Below, piece by piece: positions 6,307 through 9,690 of a stretch of DNA of 9,690 bases. Position 1 is the first letter of the stretch. Every line of letters begins with the position of its first letter. Source of the DNA: Pseudomonas sp. PGPPP3. Lineage in GTDB: Bacteria; Pseudomonadota; Gammaproteobacteria; Pseudomonadales; Pseudomonadaceae. A model generated the notes under the pieces. That model searched no databases, was not told the origin of the DNA, and was given only the letters and a program-made list of their open reading frames with translations. Made by a program: the position numbers and the translations under genes. Where the stretch lies: contig NKIE01000072.1 in assembly GCA_002256055.1 (NCBI GenBank), positions 1-9,690 on the forward strand, written 5' to 3'.

Positions 6307-9024
6307 TTATTCTGCGGGGTGGGCGGCGGTGATGGCACGGCCGCGCTCGATGTCATGGAGAAGCCCGCCGGGGCGCGTGTAGGCGACCCAGGTGATGGCA
6401 AGGCAGATCACGTAGAAGGCGAGGAACAGCCACAGCGCGCCGATCGGGCTGCCGGTCATGGCGATGGACGAGCCATAGGCCTTGGGGATGAAGAACCCGC
6501 CGTAGGCCCCGATGGCGCTGGTGAAGGCGACGATGCCGCTGGATTCCATCGCGATCTGACGGGCACGGTCCATGCCGGTCAGTTGCGGCATCAGGCGGGG
6601 TACTTCCTTGCCCATGATGACCGGGATCATCTGGAAGGTCGACGCGTTGCCGACCCCGGTGAATAAGAAGAGCGCCATGAACCCGGCGAAGAACCCGGCA
6701 AAGCTGCCCGCCTGCAAGGACAGGATCACAGCCAGCACGGATGCGATCATGCCCAGGAACACCCAGAACGTGACCCGACCGCCGCCAAACTTGTCCGATA
6801 CCCAACCCGTGCCGGCACGCGACAGTGCGCCAACCAGTGGGCCCAGGAAGACGTATTGCAGCGCGTTCACATCCGGGAAGGCGATCTTCGACAGCAAGGG
6901 GAAGCCTGCCGAATAGCCGATGAAGCTGCCGAAAGTGCCGATGTAGAGGACACACATCAGCCAGTTGTGGGTGCGCCCGAAGATCACCGACTGCTGGGCA
7001 AAGCTGGCCTTGGCATCAGCGATGTCGTTCATTCCCAGCCATGCGGCCACGGTGGAGATCAGGATGAACGGCACCCAGATGAAGCCTGCGTTCTGCAGCC
7101 ACAGCTCGCCCCCTACAGCCATCGTCTGCGGTGCCCCGCCCATGGCGCCGAAGACGCCCACGGTAATGACCAGTGGCACCAGGAACTGCATGACGCTGAC
7201 GCCAAGGTTGCCAAGCCCTGCGTTCAGTGCCAGCGCGTTGCCTTTCTCGGCCTTCGGGAAGAAGTATCCGATGTTGGCCATGGAAGAAGCGAAGTTGGCT
7301 CCGCCAAGGCCGCAGAGCAGCGCCAGCACCAGGAAGATGAAGTAAGGGGTTTCCGGGTTCTGCACGGCATAGCCGATGCCGATGGCGGGCAGCATCAGCG
7401 ACGCGGTGGACAGCGTTGTCCAAAGCCTGCCGCCAAAGATTGGCACCATGAAGCCGTAGAAGATCCGCAGCGTGGCGCCCGACAGCGCGGGCAAGGCAGC
7501 CAGCCAGAACAGCTGTTCGGGGGTGAAGGCAAAGCCGATCAGCGGAAGCTTGGCCACCACCATCGACCACACCATCCAGACCGAGAAGGCCAGAAGCAGC
7601 GCCGGGATCGAGAGCCACAGGTTGCGGCGTGCGACCGCCCTGCCCTTTTCGGCCCAGAAGGTTGGGTCCTCTGGATGCCAGTCCTCCAGCACGCGCGGCA
7701 TGGTGGTGCGTTCCGGGTGGTGGATGGCCTGCATCTCCGGGAGTTGCGGCAGACGGTCCAGCGCCTCGCCATGGGCGGCACGCTCCATCGCGCGGATTGA
7801 CAGGTGCATCCAGGTGAGCGCGATGGCGACCAGCACGAAGAGCAGCGCAAAGCACGAGGTGTAGATGCCGGTGAGGTCAAGCAGCGCGCCGAAGGCGATC
7901 GGCAGGACAAAGCCGCCGAGGCCGCCGATCATGCCCACAAGGCCCCCGACCGCGCCCACATGGTTAGGGTAGTAGACCGGGATGTGCTTGAACACCGCCG
8001 CCTTGCCAAGGCTCATGAAGAAGCCAAGGGCAAACAGCGTTGCGATGAAGGGCCACAACCCCATGCTGGTCGAAAAGGCGATGGTGCCGTCCTTGCCCTG
8101 AATGACGTAATCCGTGGGCGGATAGGACAGCATGAAGAGGAACAACATCGAAAAGCCGAAGGTCCAGTACATGACCGACCGCGCGCCGAACTTGTCCGAA
8201 AGGTGCCCGCCATAGGCGCGGAACAGCGAGGCGGAAAGGCTGAAGGACGCCGCCGCCATGCCCGCCGTGCGGACGTCAACCTTGTAGACGTCGATCAGGT
8301 AGTGCGGCAGCCACAGCGCCAGTGCCACGAAGGCACCGAAGACGAAGAAGTAGTAGAGCGAGAAGCGCCAGACCTGCAGGTTCTTAAGGGGCGCGAACTG
8401 CTGTGCAAAGCCGGGTGCCTTGGCCCCCGTCCTGCGACGCTCCACCAGCGCCGGGTCGTCCTTGGCAAAGACGAAGAAGATCACGCCCATCAGGGCAAGC
8501 GCCGCCGCCCAGACGTTCGCCACGCCTTGCCAGCCATAGGCCACCATCACGAAGGGGGCGACGAACTTGGTCACCGCGGCGCCGATGTTGCCAGCGCCAA
8601 AGATGCCCAGCGCCGTGCCCTGATGGCCCGCATCGTACCAGCGGCTGACGTAGGCCACGCCGATGATGAAGGACCCGCCCGCAAGGCCCACGCCAAGCGC
8701 TGCGACCAGATACATGATGTAGGTATCGGCGAAGGTCAGCGCCCATGTCGCCAGCGCGGCCAGGATCATCTGGGCGGAAAAGACCAGCCGCCCGCCATAC
8801 TTTTCGGTCCAGACGCCCAGGAAGATCCGGGTCAGCGACCCAGTCAGGATCGGGGTTGCTACCAACAGGCCGAACTGGGTGTCGTTTAGACCCAGCTCGC
8901 CCTTGATGGCGACACCGATGATGGAAAAAATCGTCCAGACCGCGAAACAGGCGGTGAAGGCGATCGTGCTCAGGCTCAGGGCGCGCGTCTGGTCGGCGCG
9001 TGAGACTGTGGCGTGCGGCTGCAT
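6307..9024 (-). CDS. narK: NarK1-NarK2 fusion nitrate/nitrite transporter
   Basis: A double-length inner-membrane transporter of the major facilitator superfamily (nitrate/nitrite porter family). With the ATG at 9024 it has 905 aa and two 12-helix halves, about residues 15-412 and 465-890, joined by a hydrophilic cytoplasmic linker. In Paracoccus denitrificans the matching NarK1 half is a nitrate/proton symporter and the NarK2 half a nitrate/nitrite exchanger; I infer the same division. Each half keeps both substrate-binding arginines of the family: Arg66 and Arg269 in the first half, Arg520 and Arg736 in the second (E. coli NarK Arg89 and Arg305). Nitrate signature motifs are present: GIFGAGNIGAAVT (141-153) and MIGGLGGFVLP (365-375) in half one, NAGLGNLGVSVMQ (601-613) and the SAIGAYGGFFIP segment (836-847) in half two. 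No sign of decay in either half. The gene leads the operon, 15 bases before narG, under an FNR-type box. An in-frame TTG at 9042 could add six residues but is less likely. Confidence 0.96.
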   Translation of the reverse strand: MQPHATVSRADQTRALSLSTIAFTACFAVWTIFSIIGVAIKGELGLNDTQFGLLVATPILTGSLTRIFLGVWTEKYGGRLVFSAQMILAALATWALTFADTYIMYLVAALGVGLAGGSFIIGVAYVSRWYDAGHQGTALGIFGAGNIGAAVTKFVAPFVMVAYGWQGVANVWAAALALMGVIFFVFAKDDPALVERRRTGAKAPGFAQQFAPLKNLQVWRFSLYYFFVFGAFVALALWLPHYLIDVYKVDVRTAGMAAASFSLSASLFRAYGGHLSDKFGARSVMYWTFGFSMLFLFMLSYPPTDYVIQGKDGTIAFSTSMGLWPFIATLFALGFFMSLGKAAVFKHIPVYYPNHVGAVGGLVGMIGGLGGFVLPIAFGALLDLTGIYTSCFALLFVLVAIALTWMHLSIRAMERAAHGEALDRLPQLPEMQAIHHPERTTMPRVLEDWHPEDPTFWAEKGRAVARRNLWLSIPALLLAFSVWMVWSMVVAKLPLIGFAFTPEQLFWLAALPALSGATLRIFYGFMVPIFGGRLWTTLSTASLMLPAIGIGYAVQNPETPYFIFLVLALLCGLGGANFASSMANIGYFFPKAEKGNALALNAGLGNLGVSVMQFLVPLVITVGVFGAMGGAPQTMAVGGELWLQNAGFIWVPFILISTVAAWLGMNDIADAKASFAQQSVIFGRTHNWLMCVLYIGTFGSFIGYSAGFPLLSKIAFPDVNALQYVFLGPLVGALSRAGTGWVSDKFGGGRVTFWVFLGMIASVLAVILSLQAGSFAGFFAGFMALFLFTGVGNASTFQMIPVIMGKEVPRLMPQLTGMDRARQIAMESSGIVAFTSAIGAYGGFFIPKAYGSSIAMTGSPIGALWLFLAFYVICLAITWVAYTRPGGLLHDIERGRAITAAHPAE

Positions 9025-9033
9025 GGCAGGGGT

Positions 9034-9037
9034 CTCC
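9034..9037 (-). promoter_or_regulatory. Ribosome binding site of narK (decides the start)
   Basis: GGAG on the minus strand, 9 bases before the ATG at 9024. The competing in-frame TTG at 9042 has only a GGGGA about 11 bases upstream, and its six extra residues add nothing recognisable. This favours the ATG. Confidence 0.55.
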
Positions 9038-9106
9038 GGCAAGAATTGCTTGGTCCCCGGAAAGGGGATCGCAAGCAGACGTGCCTGCCCGAGAGGGTCA
9101 AAAGAC

Positions 9107-9120
9107 TTGATCTAGATCAT
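9107..9120 (-). promoter_or_regulatory. FNR-type box of the narK promoter
   Basis: TTGATCTAGATCAT matches the FNR/NNR consensus TTGAT-N4-ATCAA at nine of ten fixed positions. Its centre (9113.5) is 89 bases before the narK ATG. If it works as a class II activator site centred at -41.5, narK transcription would begin near 9072 and leave a leader of about 48 bases, which is reasonable. I see no good -10 hexamer at the expected place, as is common for strongly activator-dependent promoters. Likely binders are an FNR/FnrP-type oxygen sensor and/or NarR; the sequence cannot separate them. Confidence 0.75.
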
Positions 9121-9128
9121 GCGAGGAC

Positions 9129-9167
9129 AATTTCTAAATCAAATAAATAGGTTAAAGAATTTTGTTT
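9129..9167. other. AT-rich tract in the narK-narR intergenic region with an IHF-like site
   Basis: Only 6 of these 39 bases are G or C, in a window that is otherwise GC-rich. It lies between the two FNR-type boxes. Bases 9137-9149 match the IHF consensus WATCAA-N4-TTR with one mismatch (in the last triplet). Such a tract could bend DNA between the two boxes or ease promoter opening. IHF takes part in nitrate reductase control in E. coli and Pseudomonas; its role here is inferred only. Confidence 0.35.
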
Positions 9168-9219
9168 CCCCGTAAGCACTGGCGCATCAAGTCATGTCCA
9201 GCGCTGATCAATTACAGCA

Positions 9220-9233
9220 TTGACAAAAATCAA
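9220..9233. promoter_or_regulatory. Second FNR-type box, next to narR
   Basis: TTGACAAAAATCAA matches TTGAT-N4-ATCAA at nine of ten fixed positions. Its centre (9226.5) is 50 bases before the narR ATG and 113 bases from the narK box. It is too close to narR for class II activation: that would place the transcript start around 9268, on top of the ribosome site. It is also far for a direct role at narK. Control of narR itself, probably repression, is the simplest reading. Confidence 0.6.
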
Positions 9234-9248
9234 GTGATCCGGTGATCT
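9220..9248 (+). promoter_or_regulatory. Candidate narR promoter overlapping the second FNR box
   Basis: TTGACA at 9220-9225 is an exact sigma-70 -35 hexamer. With a 17-base spacer the -10 position falls at 9243-9248 (TGATCT), a poor match. Transcription would begin near 9255 and give a leader of about 22 bases that still contains the ribosome site. The -35 is part of the FNR-type box, so a protein bound there would block polymerase. Weak evidence because of the -10. Confidence 0.25.
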
Positions 9249-9264
9249 GGCTTTTAACTGATGC

Positions 9265-9268
9265 GGAG
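9265..9268 (+). promoter_or_regulatory. Ribosome binding site of narR
   Basis: GGAG, 8 bases before the ATG at 9277. It supports this start over the ATG at 9261, which is in another frame and leads to a protein with no family resemblance. Confidence 0.55.
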
Positions 9269-9276
9269 CGCACGAC

Positions 9277-9690
9277 ATGCCCGAGGCTCATTATCCAGAG
9301 ATTCGAGCACTCAACCTGTTTGCCGAAATGGCGGAGGCGAATTTCCTGTCGCTGATGCGCGGTGCCTATGTGCAGAATTTCCCACCGCAGATCGAATTGA
9401 TCGGCGAAGGCGAGCCCAGCGATTTTCTGCACGTTGTCCTGTCCGGCTCGGTCGATCTGTTCTCGACGTGGAACGGCCGTGAAACCAGCCTTGCGACCGT
9501 GAGGCCCGTTTCGACCTTCATCCTGGCGGCAACGATCAAGAACGCACCCTATCTGATGTCGGCCAGAACGCTGGAGAAAAGCAGAATCGTCCTGATCCCC
9601 AGCCAGGACGTGCGTGCGATCTTCGATACGGACGGCAGTTTCGCCCGGGCGATCGTGACGGAGCTGGCACAGTGTTACCGCTCGGTCCTC
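9277..9690 (+). CDS. narR: Crp/Fnr-family regulator, probably NarR (5' part only)
   Basis: A transcription factor, cut by the right edge after 138 codons, so its DNA-binding helix-turn-helix lies outside the window. The visible part is the N-terminal beta-roll sensor domain of the Crp/Fnr family: the core motif around residues 41-63 (IGEGEPSDFLHVVLSGSVDL) is the usual G-x-x-x-x-FLxVVxSGxV pattern. After it come a second strand set to about residue 110 and the start of the dimer helix (about 115-138). There is no cysteine before Cys133, so the protein cannot bind an FNR-type [4Fe-4S] cluster. In Paracoccus pantotrophus a cluster-free Fnr homologue, NarR, is encoded divergently from narK and activates narKGHJI in response to nitrate or nitrite; gene position and the missing cysteines fit this. 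NnrR/Dnr proteins (nitric oxide sensing) are the main alternative and look similar in this part, so the symbol is based mostly on context. Confidence 0.8.
   Translation, partial: MPEAHYPEIRALNLFAEMAEANFLSLMRGAYVQNFPPQIELIGEGEPSDFLHVVLSGSVDLFSTWNGRETSLATVRPVSTFILAATIKNAPYLMSARTLEKSRIVLIPSQDVRAIFDTDGSFARAIVTELAQCYRSVL

Noticed and set aside
5749..6666. 305-codon plus-strand frame spanning the narK-narG boundary
   Set aside because: Shadow frame with low-complexity Gly/Asp/Arg translation; both genes beneath it are clear.
7804..8889. 361-codon plus-strand frame antisense to narK
   Set aside because: His/Asp/Arg/Glu-rich translation typical of the antisense of membrane protein codons; no domain seen.
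9203..9218. Inverted repeat GCTG-N8-CAGC in the intergenic region
   Set aside because: Four-base arms are too short to be meaningful, and there is no T-run after it to suggest a terminator.
9234..9249. Imperfect 8-base tandem repeat (GTGATCCG/GTGATCTG) before narR
   Set aside because: Two short copies only; likely chance, although it overlaps the candidate narR promoter.
9208..9482. Small overlapping frames (9208-9432 minus; 9261-9482 plus) around the narR start
   Set aside because: Both overlap the frame at 9277, which alone shows the Crp/Fnr sensor motif; no resemblance for the others.
1..9690. Search for an undescribed system, mobile element, CRISPR array or RNA gene
   Set aside because: All coding space is taken by known nitrate respiration genes. 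I saw no long repeats, transposase motifs, tRNA-like folds or spacer arrays.

Overview
The window holds almost all of a respiratory (membrane-bound) nitrate reductase operon and part of its divergent regulator. On the minus strand, in transcription order, are narK (fused nitrate/nitrite transporter), narG (molybdenum catalytic subunit), narH (iron-sulfur subunit), narJ (assembly chaperone) and the first 86 codons of narI (cytochrome b subunit, cut by the left edge). Transcribed the other way at the right edge are the first 138 codons of a Crp/Fnr-family regulator, most likely narR. Coding density is very high. The only true intergenic region is the 252 bases between the narK and narR starts, and it holds the regulatory sites.

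The layout narR <-> narKGHJI, with a double-length NarK1-NarK2 fusion and a regulator lacking the FNR iron-sulfur cysteines, is the arrangement known from Paracoccus and related Rhodobacteraceae. The right-hand three quarters of the window (narR, narK, narG and the start of narH) fit such an alphaproteobacterium. The left quarter does not match as well. Part-way through narH, at roughly 2010-2160, codon choice changes abruptly, and the rest of narH, narJ and narI read like a gammaproteobacterial (Pseudomonas/Halomonas-like) operon. The reading frame stays open across the change. It is either a natural in-frame recombination junction in a conserved part of narH or a chimeric assembly join. The sequence alone cannot tell which.

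The genes form one denitrification/nitrate respiration module. NarK brings nitrate in and sends nitrite out. NarJ helps insert the molybdenum cofactor into NarG and mature the complex. NarI takes electrons from quinol in the membrane and passes them through the four iron-sulfur clusters of NarH and the FS0 cluster of NarG to the molybdenum site, where nitrate becomes nitrite. The genes are tightly packed (15-base gap narK-narG, 4-base overlap narG-narH, 2-base gap narH-narJ, 8-base overlap narJ-narI), which points to one polycistronic, translationally coupled transcript. An FNR-type box upstream of narK and a second box just upstream of narR suggest activation at low oxygen and control by nitrate/nitrite through NarR. 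I found no RNA genes, mobile elements, CRISPR arrays or clear terminators. The system itself is well known; the unusual points are the mosaic narH and the layout of sites in the narK-narR intergenic region.
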